From G963666705 sp963666705 (lineage in GTDB: Bacteria; Pseudomonadota; Alphaproteobacteria; CADEGL01), in the NCBI GenBank assembly GCA_963666705.2, contig CAXXKO010000029.1, positions 573,451 through 637,450 on the forward strand: a DNA stretch of 64,000 bases, in the 5' to 3' direction. The first letter of the stretch is position 1; every line of letters starts with the position of its first letter. The notes beneath the pieces are model-generated. The model was not told the DNA's origin and ran no database searches. It worked only from the letters and a program-made list of their open reading frames with translations. Of this stretch, positions 18,054-26,889 are shown piece by piece. Made by a program: the position numbers and the translations under genes.

Positions 18054-18734
18054 CTAGTATTCCCAGAATGCCCCGGTGAGCCCGATGCACGCGAAATGGC
18101 GGTTCATCTCGTCCGCCGCGGGGCGCTCGTAGTCGAGGTCCATCTTGCGGCCATAGACGGGGACCACGATCTCCAGGGTCTTCTCGATCGAGACGGTGTG
18201 GCCCGGCTCGGCGATGCCCGACTCGGCGACCCATGCCCGCGCTTCCTCCTCGGCGGCGAAGAACAGGAACTGGTTGCCGCAGGTGTCGATGATGTTCTCC
18301 CACCACCGCGCGGCGGGGAGGCCGAGGTAGATGACGGTCGCCTCGGGCTGGCGCCAGCGCACGGCGCCGTCTTCCAGGTACATCTCGATCTGCGCGCCCG
18401 TGCGGTGGCAGAAGGAGGAGACGGTCATGGCCGCGCCACCCAGCATGACGTGCAGGGCGAGGGTGTCGAAGGAGCAGTTGATGAAATATTCCCGGCCGCT
18501 TCGCAGGCGAGCGCGGAACGGGGTGATGAGCGCCGAGAAGGGGTGCGCCATGAAGATCCGGTCGGTGCCCGGGATGAGCGTGAGCTGTCGCTCTTCCTGC
18601 AGCGCCCGCAACGCCACCACCCCGGGTCGCGGGATGCCGAAGCGGTCCACGATATGCTGGGCGAGGGGAGGGTGGGACGTATCCCGGAACCGGTCGTAGA
18701 TGAACTTGCGGATCTCTCTCGCGCGCTCGTCCAT
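18054..18734 (-). CDS. Alkylmercury lyase (MerB)-like protein
   Basis: The protein has 226 residues. The C-terminal two thirds match the organomercurial-lyase fold. NCSFDTLALHVMLG (about residues 87-100) corresponds to the MerB Cys-x-x-Asp active-site segment. DTCGNQFLFFAAEEEARAW (about 152-170) corresponds to the second Cys region followed by the conserved FxxxEEA-W helix. An N-terminal winged-helix-like part (FIYDRFRDTSHPPLAQHIVDRFGI) precedes it. No merR, merA or merT is nearby, so mercury resistance is not supported by context. Many chromosomal MerB-like proteins have unknown roles. It could be a repurposed lyase or a regulator-like relative. Confidence 0.62.
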   Translation of the reverse strand: MDERAREIRKFIYDRFRDTSHPPLAQHIVDRFGIPRPGVVALRALQEERQLTLIPGTDRIFMAHPFSALITPFRARLRSGREYFINCSFDTLALHVMLGGAAMTVSSFCHRTGAQIEMYLEDGAVRWRQPEATVIYLGLPAARWWENIIDTCGNQFLFFAAEEEARAWVAESGIAEPGHTVSIEKTLEIVVPVYGRKMDLDYERPAADEMNRHFACIGLTGAFWEY

Positions 18735-18791
18735 GGTTCCTACCTCCTCACGGCTTCGATTCGTTGGTTGGTCTAGCGTAGCCTGCGTCGC

Positions 18792-20576
18792 TCAATGCAC
18801 GGGTGCCCCATCGGTGATGATGAACTGCACGTCGTCGCGGCCCTGCCAGTTGTCGGCCCGCAGGCGGCCGGCGAAGTGAAGGGGCGCGCCGGCCCTGTCC
18901 AGGAGGGCGGCGCCGAGCGGGGTCTCCAGGCTGCGGAAGGCGATGGCCTTGAGGCGCCCGCCGCCCGGCCCGGTCAGGAAGCAGCGCACGTGCCGGCCGC
19001 CCACCACGTCGGACTTGGCGACCCGCGCGCCCGAAAGGACGAGCACCGGCTCGGCGTTGCCGGCGCCGAAGGGGGCCAGCGCCTCGATCTGGCCGGCGAG
19101 CTCGGTCGTCGCCGCTTCGAGCACGAGCGCTCCGTCCACCGACAGGGTCGGGATGACCCCGCCCGCCGCGATCGCCGTGCCGATGCGTTCCTCGAGGAAG
19201 GCCTGCAGGTCGTCGAGCTTCTCGGCCGCGACGGTGAAGCCCGCCGCCATGGGATGGCCGCCACCGTCGATCAGGAGGCCCGCCTGACGCGCCGCCAGGA
19301 CCGTGGTGCCGAGGGGCACGCCCGGCATCGACCGGCCCGAGCCCCGGCCCACGCCGTCCTTGAGGCCGACGATGCAGGCGGGGCGGTTGTAGCGCTCGGC
19401 CAGGCGGCTGGCGACGATGCCGATGACGCCGGGATGCCAGCCCTCGCCCGCCGCGAAGACGAGCGCGCCCGGCCCACCCGAGTCTTCCACACAGGCGGTC
19501 GCCGCCTCGAGGACGCGGGCCTCGATCTCCTGGCGCGCCAGGTTGAGGGTGTCGAGGCGGCGGGCGAGGTCGGACGCCTCCACCGCGTCCGCCGTGGTCA
19601 GGAGTCGGGCGCCCAAATCCGCCTCGCCCACCCGGCCGCCGGCGTTGATGCGCGGGCCGAGCACGAAGCCGGCGTGATAGGCGCCGGGCCGCCCCTCCAT
19701 GCGCGCCACGTCGGCGAGGGCGGCGAGCCCCGGATTGGCGCGCCGCGCCATGACCCGCAGGCCCTGGGACACGAGCGCCCGATTGAGGCCCGTGAGGGGC
19801 ACCACGTCGCACACCGTGCCGAGGGCCACCAGGTCGAGCCATTGCAGCAGGTCGGGCTCGCGCCGCCCGCCTTCGTACCAGCCGGCGGCGCGGAGCGCGC
19901 GGTTGAGCGCCACGACCAGGAGGAAGGCGACGCCGACGGCGGCGAGCTGGCCCAGATCGCCCGCCTCGTCGAGCCGGTTGGGGTTCACGACGGCGAAGGC
20001 CGGCGGCAGGCGCGCCTCGGCCACATGGTGGTCGAGGACGATGACGTCGAGCCCGGCATCCGCGGCGGCTTTCAGCGGATCGTGGGCCGTGGTGCCGCAA
20101 TCGACGGTGATGACGACTTTGGCCCCCTTTTCCCTGAGGGTCATGAGCGCGCCCGTATTGGGGCCGTAGCCCTCGGTCAGGCGGTCGGGGATGTAGAGCA
20201 GGGGCGGGGTGCCCACGGCCGAGAGGAAACGGTGGAGGAGGGCGGCGGAGGTGGCGCCGTCGACGTCGTAATCGCCGAAGACGGCCACCCTTTCGCCTGT
20301 CATGACGGCGCGCGCGACCCTCTCGGTGGCCGCGTCCATGTCGCGCAGGCGCGACGGGTCGGGGAGCTGGCCGCGCAGGGACGGGTTGAGGAATGCCTCC
20401 ACGCCGTCGGGTGTTATGCCGCGCCCGGCGAGGACGCGGCCGACGATCTCGGGCAAGTCGAGCCGCTGGGCGAGCGTCAAGCCGGCGCGGGCGTCGGCGA
20501 GGCGGAGGCGCCACGCCTTGCCGTTGAGGGAGCGTTCGACGCCGAGGAAGCTGTCCGTGGCCTGGCCGGCGCTCAT
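18792..20576 (-). CDS. recJ: Single-stranded-DNA-specific exonuclease RecJ
   Basis: RecJ degrades single-stranded DNA 5'-3' in recombinational and mismatch repair; it is cytoplasmic and Mn2+/Mg2+-dependent. The protein has 594 residues from ATG 20576. DHH-domain motifs are visible in order: VFGDYDVDGATSAAL (about residue 80), VITVDCGTTAHDP (about 130), VLDHHVAEARLP (about 155) and PRINAGGRVGEADLG (about 293). The DHHA1 signature DGGGHPMAAGFT lies near 427, and a C-terminal OB-like region ends DDVQFIITDGAPVH. It lies 10 bp downstream of glpX, probably in one transcript, an order common in Rhodospirillales. Confidence 0.95.
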   Translation of the reverse strand: MSAGQATDSFLGVERSLNGKAWRLRLADARAGLTLAQRLDLPEIVGRVLAGRGITPDGVEAFLNPSLRGQLPDPSRLRDMDAATERVARAVMTGERVAVFGDYDVDGATSAALLHRFLSAVGTPPLLYIPDRLTEGYGPNTGALMTLREKGAKVVITVDCGTTAHDPLKAAADAGLDVIVLDHHVAEARLPPAFAVVNPNRLDEAGDLGQLAAVGVAFLLVVALNRALRAAGWYEGGRREPDLLQWLDLVALGTVCDVVPLTGLNRALVSQGLRVMARRANPGLAALADVARMEGRPGAYHAGFVLGPRINAGGRVGEADLGARLLTTADAVEASDLARRLDTLNLARQEIEARVLEAATACVEDSGGPGALVFAAGEGWHPGVIGIVASRLAERYNRPACIVGLKDGVGRGSGRSMPGVPLGTTVLAARQAGLLIDGGGHPMAAGFTVAAEKLDDLQAFLEERIGTAIAAGGVIPTLSVDGALVLEAATTELAGQIEALAPFGAGNAEPVLVLSGARVAKSDVVGGRHVRCFLTGPGGGRLKAIAFRSLETPLGAALLDRAGAPLHFAGRLRADNWQGRDDVQFIITDGAPVH

Positions 20577-20586
20577 GGCCGGGCTG

Positions 20587-21594
20587 TCACGCCTCCCCGG
20601 CGGCGAGGTTCGGGCTGCGGCGGGAGTCGTGGGTCGCCTCGATGACGCGCACGGTACCGGTGCCCGAGCGCATGACGATGGAGCTGGTCCTCGCACCGCC
20701 CGGGAAATGGCTGACGCCGCCCAGCATGGACCCGTCGGTGACCCCCGTCGCCGCGAACAGCACGTCGCCACGGGCGAGGTCGAGGAGGTCGTACTTGCGG
20801 TCGAGGTCCTCGACGCCGAGGCGCCGCGCGCGGCCCTTTTCCTCGTTGTTGCGGAACAGGAGGCGGCCCTGCATCTGGCCGCCGATGCAGCGCAGGGCGG
20901 CCGCGGCCAGCACGCCTTCGGGCGCCCCGCCGCTGCCCATGTAGATGTCCACCCGCGTATCCGGGCTCGAGGTGGCGATGACGCCGCTCACGTCGCCGTC
21001 GGAGATGAGCTGGATACGGGCACCCGCCTCCCGCGTGTGGGCGATCAGCGCCTCGTGGCGCGGCCGGTCGAGGATGCAGGCGACGATTTCCGAGACGTCG
21101 ACGCCCTTGGCCCTGGCCAGGCTGGCGAGGTTCTTGGCCGTCTCCTCGTCGAGGTCCACCACCCCCGCGGGCAGGCCGCCGCCGACGGCGATCTTGTCCA
21201 TGTAGACGTCGGGCGCGTGCAGGAACCCGCCCTCGGCCGCGAGCGCCATGACGGCCAGGGCATTGGGGGCACCGTTGGCCGTGATCGTGGTGCCCTCAAG
21301 CGGGTCGAGGGCGATGTCGATGCGCGGCCCCTTGCCGGTGCCGACCTTCTCGCCGATGAACAGCATGGGCGCCTCGTCGCGCTCACCCTCGCCGATCACC
21401 ACCGTGCCGTCGATATCGAGGGAATTGAGCGCCCGCCGCATGGCGTCGACCGCCGCCTGGTCCGCCGCATGCTCGTCCCCCCGGCCGACGAGCCGCGAGG
21501 CCGATAGGGCCGCCGCCTCGGTGACGCGCACGGCCTCGAGAGTCAGGTTTCCATCGATGAACGGGCTCTCCCCGCCGCCCTTGCCGTCGGTCAT
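20587..21594 (-). CDS. glpX: Class II fructose-1,6-bisphosphatase GlpX
   Basis: GlpX hydrolyses fructose 1,6-bisphosphate in gluconeogenesis; some relatives also act on sedoheptulose bisphosphate. The protein has 335 residues. ATG 21594 is preferred because GGGAGG lies eight bases upstream; a GTG further up would crowd it. Family motifs are VIGEGERDEAPML (about 67), DIALDPLEGTT (about 92, metal/substrate site), LISDGDVSG (about 195) and DIYMGSGGAPEGVLAA (about 215). The gene lies between hom and recJ on the same strand. Confidence 0.95.
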   Translation of the reverse strand: MTDGKGGGESPFIDGNLTLEAVRVTEAAALSASRLVGRGDEHAADQAAVDAMRRALNSLDIDGTVVIGEGERDEAPMLFIGEKVGTGKGPRIDIALDPLEGTTITANGAPNALAVMALAAEGGFLHAPDVYMDKIAVGGGLPAGVVDLDEETAKNLASLARAKGVDVSEIVACILDRPRHEALIAHTREAGARIQLISDGDVSGVIATSSPDTRVDIYMGSGGAPEGVLAAAALRCIGGQMQGRLLFRNNEEKGRARRLGVEDLDRKYDLLDLARGDVLFAATGVTDGSMLGGVSHFPGGARTSSIVMRSGTGTVRVIEATHDSRRSPNLAAGEA

Positions 21595-21680
21595 GGCCGC
21601 CACCTCCCTGCTACCGACATACGCGACTCCATGCCGCCATCCTCACCCCTCGTCCTCCAGCGGGCTCAGGGTGAGGCCCT

Positions 21681-21703
21681 CATGCTGAGCCTGTCGAAGC
21701 ATG
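21681..21703. repeat. Small extragenic palindrome between hom and glpX
   Basis: CATGCT at 21681-21686 and AGCATG at 21698-21703 form a hairpin around AGCCTGTCGA. This is the CTGAGCCTGTCGAAGCATG type of repeat that is scattered through many proteobacterial genomes. Confidence 0.5.
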
Positions 21704-21743
21704 AATGCCAGCACCGTGCTTGCCGAAGCCATATCCGTTGCTG

Positions 21744-23036
21744 TTACAGCGCTTCGATCCGAATCATGCGGGGCGGGTCGAGCACCGTCTCGAACGCGCC
21801 GATCCGTGCGAGCGCCCGCATCATGGCGACTTCCTCGGTCGCGTGGGTGATGAGGACCACCGGCACGATATTGTCGGCGCTATGGCCGCGCTGGATCATG
21901 GCTTCCATCGATATCCGCTCGTCGCGCAGGGCCGCCGCCACGTCGGCGATGACGCCCGGCACGTCGAGCACCCGCAAGCGCACGTAGTATTCGCCGAGGT
22001 GCCGGTCGAGGGGCACTGGCTCCAGCTTGCGCAGCGCCGCGGCCGGGACGCCGAAGGTGGGGACGGACCGCCCGCGGGCGATATCGACGAGGTCCGCTAC
22101 CACCGCCGAGGCGGTTGGCCCGGCACCGGCACCCCGCCCCTCGAAGACCGTATCCTCGACGAAGTTCCCGGTCGCCACGACCGCGTTCAGCACGCCCTCG
22201 ACATGGGCGATCGGCAGGTCGCGCCGCACCATGCAGGGATGGACGCGCTGCTCGATACCGCCGTTCTTCATGCTGGCGATGCCGAGAAGCTTGATGCGGA
22301 AGCCCAGCTCTTCGGCGTAAGCGATGTCGGCGGGCGAGATGTGTCGGATGCCCTCGCAATGGACGCCGTCGAAGTCCACCTCGCAGCCGAAGGCGATGCT
22401 GGTCAGGATGGCGAGTTTGTGGGCCGCGTCGACGCCGTCCACGTCGAAGGCTGGATCGGCCTCGGCGTAGCCCAGCGCCTGGGCCTCCGCCAGCACCTCC
22501 TCGAACGCGCGGCCGCTCTCGCGCATGTCGCTCAGGATATAGTTGCAGGTGCCGTTGAGGATGCCGTAGACGCGGTCGATGCTGTTGGCGGCGAGGCCCT
22601 CGCGCATCGCCTTCACGATAGGGATGCCACCCGCCACGGCGGCCTCGTAGGCGAGCGTGACGCCGGCCGTCTCCGCCGCCCGGGCGAGGTTCGTGCCGTG
22701 GATCGCCATCAGCGCCTTGTTCGCCGTGACCACGTGGCGCCCGGCGGCGATGGCCCGCTCGACCACGGCCTTCGCGACCCCGTCCGAGCCGCCGATCAGC
22801 TCGACCACAACGTCCGCGTCGGCGCTCGCCGCCATGCCGACCGGGTCGTCGTGCCATTCGTATCCCGCGATCGAGACGCCGCGGTCGCGCCGCCGGTCGC
22901 GTGCCGAGACGGCTGTCACCGCGAACGGCCGGCCGCAGCGCCGGGTCAGGAGCTCGGCGTTCCGCGCCAGCAGGTCGAGGGTTCCGGCACCCACGGTACC
23001 GAGGCCGGCAACGGCGATTTTAATCGGTTCGGTCAA
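21744..23036 (-). CDS. hom: Homoserine dehydrogenase
   Basis: It converts aspartate semialdehyde to homoserine with NAD(P)H, the branch point to threonine and methionine. The protein has 430 residues. The start is taken as TTG 23036, because GAGAGG stands just upstream and the nucleotide-binding motif IAVAGLGTVGAGTLDLL begins six residues later. Further signatures are VVELIGG (about 80), VVTANKAL (about 105), AGGIPIVKAMREG (about 137) and GILNGTCNYILSDM (about 158). The C-terminal ACT domain (YYVRLRVLDVPGVIADVAAAL, about 350 onward) is the usual threonine-feedback module. The long upstream in-frame extension is not coding. Confidence 0.94.
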   Translation of the reverse strand: MTEPIKIAVAGLGTVGAGTLDLLARNAELLTRRCGRPFAVTAVSARDRRRDRGVSIAGYEWHDDPVGMAASADADVVVELIGGSDGVAKAVVERAIAAGRHVVTANKALMAIHGTNLARAAETAGVTLAYEAAVAGGIPIVKAMREGLAANSIDRVYGILNGTCNYILSDMRESGRAFEEVLAEAQALGYAEADPAFDVDGVDAAHKLAILTSIAFGCEVDFDGVHCEGIRHISPADIAYAEELGFRIKLLGIASMKNGGIEQRVHPCMVRRDLPIAHVEGVLNAVVATGNFVEDTVFEGRGAGAGPTASAVVADLVDIARGRSVPTFGVPAAALRKLEPVPLDRHLGEYYVRLRVLDVPGVIADVAAALRDERISMEAMIQRGHSADNIVPVVLITHATEEVAMMRALARIGAFETVLDPPRMIRIEAL

Positions 23037-23116
23037 GCGGCCTCTCTCGATGGTGTCGGCGGACGGGGGAGGGGGCGCCAGCGTCGGCCGGGCGCCAGAC
23101 CATCCGACGGCACGGC

Positions 23117-24175
23117 TCAGTATTCCAGGAAAATCTCGACGCGCCGATTCGATGCCGCGCCGCCGGGTAGGGATTCGTTGTTGACCGGCCGGTTGGCCGA
23201 TACGGCGTCGGAATGAATGGCCGCCGCCGGCACGCCGTGGCGGACCAGCTCCTCCGTCGCCGCGCTGGCGCGGTCGAGCGAGACTTCGAAGTTGATGAGC
23301 CGCTGGCCCACGAGGTCCTTGGCGTTGGTCGGGCTGCTGGCGTGGCCGACGACGCGCAAGGCGCCGCCGCCCGTGCGCTGGGCCCCGGCGACCTTGCCGA
23401 GCACTGCCTGGTCGTTGGCCGATAGGCGCGAAGAGCCACTGGCGAAAAATATGATGGCGACCGGGCTGCCCGTGCCCGCGCGGTCGAGGTCGAGAATGGC
23501 GAGGCCGCGCGCGACACCCGCCGGCACGGCGCTCGACGAGATGAGGTATTCGGCCGTCTCGGCCGCCGCGACAGCCATGGTGGGTGCCGGGGCCGCGGGC
23601 AGGGGTGCCGGCACGGGGGCGGGCGGGCTCGGCTGAGGCGGGCTCGGCGCGGCGGCCGGGGTGGGCGCGGGCTGAGGCGCGGGCGCGGGCGACGGGGCGA
23701 GGCTGGGGGTGATGGCGGCGACGGGCGCTGGCGAGCTCCCCTCCAGGACCGCGAGCGCCGGCGGGGGTGGGGGCGGGACCTCGACGCTCGGGGCGGCGGT
23801 GACCTTGTCGCCATAGGTGGCGTTCTGGCGGTCGGCGATCAGCCCTTCGGCGATCCGCTCGCGATCTTCGAGCGTGGTCCGGATCTCGGGCTTCTCGGGC
23901 ACGGAGGCCAGGTTGGGGAAGGAGCCATCCTCGCCTGGCACCCCTTCGGTGGAGAGCTTGGGCGCGTCGGGGCCGGGCTCTTCCGCCACCTCGTCCTCGC
24001 CGGAGACCCACTCGGTGGTGCCCTTGTACCACTCGACCGGATTGACCGCATCGGGCACGGAGGAGCAGCCCGAGAGCAGAAGAGCGGCCGCGGGCAGGAG
24101 AGCCGTCAGGGCCGTCCCCGTCTTCAGGCGGCGGCGGGGCCGTCGTCGCCCTTCAAAGTGCCGTGATCGAGTCAT
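23117..24175 (-). CDS. OmpA-family peptidoglycan-associated lipoprotein
   Basis: The protein has 352 residues. A basic N-terminus and hydrophobic stretch end in LLLSGC, a lipobox with Cys at about residue 36, so it is probably a lipoprotein. Residues 40-130 are acidic. A Pro/Ala-rich spacer (about 130-200) follows. The C-terminal OmpA-like domain (about 235-352) includes IIFFASGSSRLSANDQAVLGKV, VVGHASSP, INFEVSLDRASAATEELVRHGV and SNRRVEIFLEY, the usual peptidoglycan-binding elements. It most likely tethers the outer membrane to the wall. It lies just upstream of hom on the same strand, but co-function is not implied. Confidence 0.82.
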   Translation of the reverse strand: MTRSRHFEGRRRPRRRLKTGTALTALLPAAALLLSGCSSVPDAVNPVEWYKGTTEWVSGEDEVAEEPGPDAPKLSTEGVPGEDGSFPNLASVPEKPEIRTTLEDRERIAEGLIADRQNATYGDKVTAAPSVEVPPPPPPALAVLEGSSPAPVAAITPSLAPSPAPAPQPAPTPAAAPSPPQPSPPAPVPAPLPAAPAPTMAVAAAETAEYLISSSAVPAGVARGLAILDLDRAGTGSPVAIIFFASGSSRLSANDQAVLGKVAGAQRTGGGALRVVGHASSPTNAKDLVGQRLINFEVSLDRASAATEELVRHGVPAAAIHSDAVSANRPVNNESLPGGAASNRRVEIFLEY

Positions 24176-24401
24176 TCATCATCCATACAACACTGGCGCG
24201 AGGTGCCCAAAGGGCTTTGAAATGCGCCGGCCGGTCGTGTATGTAACCCCCGACTTCGATGCCGAACCGGGGTCGATAACCGCGCTTCCTTCACACGGGC
24301 ATCCCGCCGTCGGGACGCCGGCCCCAGCCGAGCCGGGTGTCGCCTCGACCTGGACGCCATGGGATAGCGGTCAAATCGCCGGGATCATAGAGGAATCGAC
24401 G

Positions 24402-24551
24402 ATGTCCAATCAACCGGGGTCCAATCAACCGGGCTCGGGAGTCGAGCCACCCGATCCAGCCGAGCTCGCGCGCGCCATGGGCCGTATCGCCGAGCGCAGC
24501 CAGCGCCTGGTCAGCGACTTCCTCGGCCGCCAGGCGCATGAGGACGAGGCA
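24402..24551 (+). pseudogene. phaC: Poly(3-hydroxyalkanoate) synthase PhaC, N-terminal remnant
   Basis: The reading frame from ATG 24402 encodes MSNQPGSNQPGSG followed by PDPAELARAMGRIAERSQRL and VSDFLGRQAHEDEA. This is the recognisable N-terminus of alphaproteobacterial class I PHA synthases. At 24552 the sequence switches to the middle of a MITE, and the catalytic alpha/beta-hydrolase domain (lipase-like box with Cys) is absent. The 24176-24401 stretch upstream, between the divergent OmpA-like gene and this start, probably held its promoter; nothing else is seen there. The locus cannot make PHA synthase; a second phaC elsewhere is possible. Confidence 0.72.
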
Positions 24552-24721
24552 CGCGACGACGTCCGGGGGCCTCGGGGCGCCGCCCTACGGGTCGCTTTTC
24601 CCGCCCCCTCGGGGCGTCGAGGACGCTTGACGATGCCCCGGCATCGCCGGCGCGCCCCCTCCTACCGAGGAGACGGGAAAAGCGATCGTATGGCACACGG
24701 AATTATGAAAGTGGGTACTAG
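24552..24721. repeat. MITE (TAGTACCCAC type), right portion only
   Basis: The sequence from CGCGACGACGTCCGG to GTGGGTACTAG matches the right two thirds of the MITEs at 13648 and 54462. The left terminal repeat is missing and the break abuts the phaC remnant, so a deletion extended from inside the MITE into phaC, or the reverse. Confidence 0.82.
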
Positions 24722-24728
24722 GCCACCC

Positions 24729-25196
24729 CTAAGGCGCGGACAGGTTCGTGTTGAAGATGTCGGCTGTGACCTTCCACTCGCCGTCGATCTTGCGCCAGGT
24801 GACCACGTACTTGCCCTCGTCCTCCACGCGACCGCCGTTGCCATCGTCGAAAGAGAGGCTGTAGGCACCAATATCGATGGCGATGTCGCCCGACTCCGCG
24901 ACTTCGATACGGGTCGGGGCGAAGGTGAGGGCGATACCGGGTATGGTGAGAAGACCGCCCCAGGCCTCGCCGATGGCGGCACGGCCCTCGACCGGCGGCG
25001 TGCCTGACGGCATGAAGAGGCCGTCGGCGGCGTAGATGTTCGCGATCGCCTCGATGTCACCGGCGGCGACAGCCGCGACCCATTGCTCGTCGAGCGCGCG
25101 GATGGCCTTCTCCTCGTTACCCGTGTGGCCCGCCATCACGGGCGCCGCGGCCAGCATGAGCACCATGATGGCGACAAACCTCTTCTTGAATTGCAT
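24729..25196 (-). CDS. Exported DUF4440/SnoaL-like protein
   Basis: The protein has about 155 residues. The start is taken at ATG 25196 (MQFKKRFVAIMVLMLAAAPVMA), behind GGAGACGGGG; it provides a standard signal peptide cleaved after VMA. The mature part (EEKAIRALDEQWVAAVAAGD, IYAADGLFMPSGTPPVEG, VVTWRKIDGEWKVTADIFN) has the NTF2-like SnoaL/DUF4440 pattern of a small alpha+beta pocket protein. Function is unknown; periplasmic location is predicted. It is isolated between a MITE and a divergent PLP-enzyme gene. Confidence 0.72.
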   Translation of the reverse strand: MQFKKRFVAIMVLMLAAAPVMAGHTGNEEKAIRALDEQWVAAVAAGDIEAIANIYAADGLFMPSGTPPVEGRAAIGEAWGGLLTIPGIALTFAPTRIEVAESGDIAIDIGAYSLSFDDGNGGRVEDEGKYVVTWRKIDGEWKVTADIFNTNLSAP

Positions 25197-25341
25197 CCCC
25201 GTCTCCCCGATTTTTATGGATGGATACCGCTTGCTGTGGCGCACCTTGCAGGCCCGCGGAAGTGAGCCAAAATTATTGTAACACGAAATCCCGATGGTGA
25301 GAGGCCGGGATCGAGATTACGGCGGATATGAAGGGGATCGG

Positions 25342-26879
25342 ATGATGACGAACGAGCCGGAGGCACGCGGGGCCGGGGCGGGCGCCACGCCCTTCGCCAC
25401 GAGCGGAGAGGAGTTCCGCGCCCTCGGCCACCACCTGGTGGACCGCATCGCCGGCTATATCGATTCGCTCCCCACCCGGCGAGTGGCGCCCGATACGACA
25501 CCGGCGGCCATACGCGCGCTGGTCGGCCAGGAAGGGCTGCCCGAACACGGCGCCGACGCCAAGGCCCTCATCGACGAGGCGGCGGACCTGCTGTTCGATT
25601 ACGTCCGCCACAGCGGCCACCCCCGGTCGTGGGCTACATCGCTGGCTCGCCCGCACCCATGGGCATGCTGGCGGACTTCCTCGCGTCCGCGGTCAGCCCC
25701 AACGTCGCGGCCTGGGACCTGGTGCCCGCGGCGGCCGAGATCGAGGCCCAGGCGGTGCGCTGGGTGGCCGAGCTTTTGGGCTATCCCACCGACTGCGGTG
25801 GCCTGTTCGTGAGCGGCGGCAACATGGGCAACATCGTCGGCACCCTCGCCGCGCGCCGCTCGCGCGCCGATTGGGACCTGCGCGCCGAAGGCGTGGCCGG
25901 GGCGGGGGCGCGGCGCATGCGCCTCTACGCTTCGCCCGAGACCCATACCTGGCTGCACAAGGCGGCCGATATCGCCGGCCTCGGCACCAATGCCATCCGC
26001 TGGATCGAGACGGACTCGAGCCAGCGCATGGACCCGGACGCGCTCGCCCGCCGCATCGAGGCGGACGCGGCGGCCGGCGACCTCCCGTTCCTCGTGATCG
26101 GCACCGCCGGCACCGTGAGCACGGGTGCTGTCGATCCCCTGCCGGCGCTGGCGGCCATCGCCCGGGCGCACGACTGCTGGTTCCATGTGGACGGCGCCTA
26201 CGGTGCCTTCGCCGTCGCCTCGCGGGACGCCCCCGCCGACTTGGCCGGGCTGAGGGAGGCGGATTCGCTCGCCGTCGATGCCCACAAGTGGCTCTTCGCA
26301 CCGGTCGAGGCTGGCTGCGCACTGATCCGCGACCGGCGCCACCTCCTCGATACCTTCGACTACACCCCGCCCTATTACCACCACAAAGCGGCACCGGCGG
26401 AGGAGGTTACCCACTATTACAAGCTCGGCCCCCGGAACTCCCGCGCCTTCCGCGCCCTCAAGGTGTGGCTGACGCTGCGGCATGTCGGCCGCGCCGAATA
26501 CGTGCGGGTGCTCGAAGGCAACATCCGCCTCTCGCGCCAACTCCACGGGCTGATCGCGGCCGAGGCCGACTTCGAGGCCTTCACCCAGGCGCTCAGTATC
26601 GCGACCTTCCGCTACGTCCCACCCGGCCTCGGCGGCGACGAAGCGGCGCGGGAGGCCTACCTCGACGACTTGAACGCGGCGCTCGTCACGCGCGTGCAGA
26701 AGGGTGGCGACGCCTTCATCTCCAACGCGGTGCTGGATGGCCGGTTCGTCCTGCGCGCCTGCATCACCAACTTCCGCTCGACCGAGGCGGACGTGCGCGC
26801 GTTGCCGGGCATCATCCGGGGTGAGGGACAGGCGCTCGACGCCGAGATGCGGCCGGCGGCGCTCGAAACCGGGAGGTAA
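25342..26879 (+). pseudogene. Group II PLP-dependent decarboxylase (aromatic-amino-acid type), frameshifted
   Basis: The 5' part from ATG 25342 reads EEFRALGHHLVDRIAGYIDS and LLFDYVRHSGHPRSW. The rest reads in another frame from GYIAGSPAPMGMLADFLASA. The expected GHPRFWGYIAGSP is broken near 25632, where a GGGG run has probably lost one G. Downstream, the pyridoxal signatures are intact: GLFVSGGNMGNI, YASPETHTW, HVDGAYGAFA and the PLP-lysine motif AVDAHKWLFAPVEAG. The family includes DOPA/tyrosine and tryptophan decarboxylases; the substrate cannot be assigned. If the frameshift is a sequencing error, the gene encodes an intact enzyme of about 512 residues. Confidence 0.82.
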
Positions 26880-26889
26880 GGGGCGCCGG

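Noticed and set aside
18054..18734. Mercury-resistance operon
   Set aside because: No merR, merA, merP or merT is visible around the MerB-like gene.
21744..24032. A 762-residue reading of homoserine dehydrogenase
   Set aside because: The upstream extension is an antisense or out-of-frame reading of the OmpA-like gene; a TTG with a ribosome-binding site starts the real protein.
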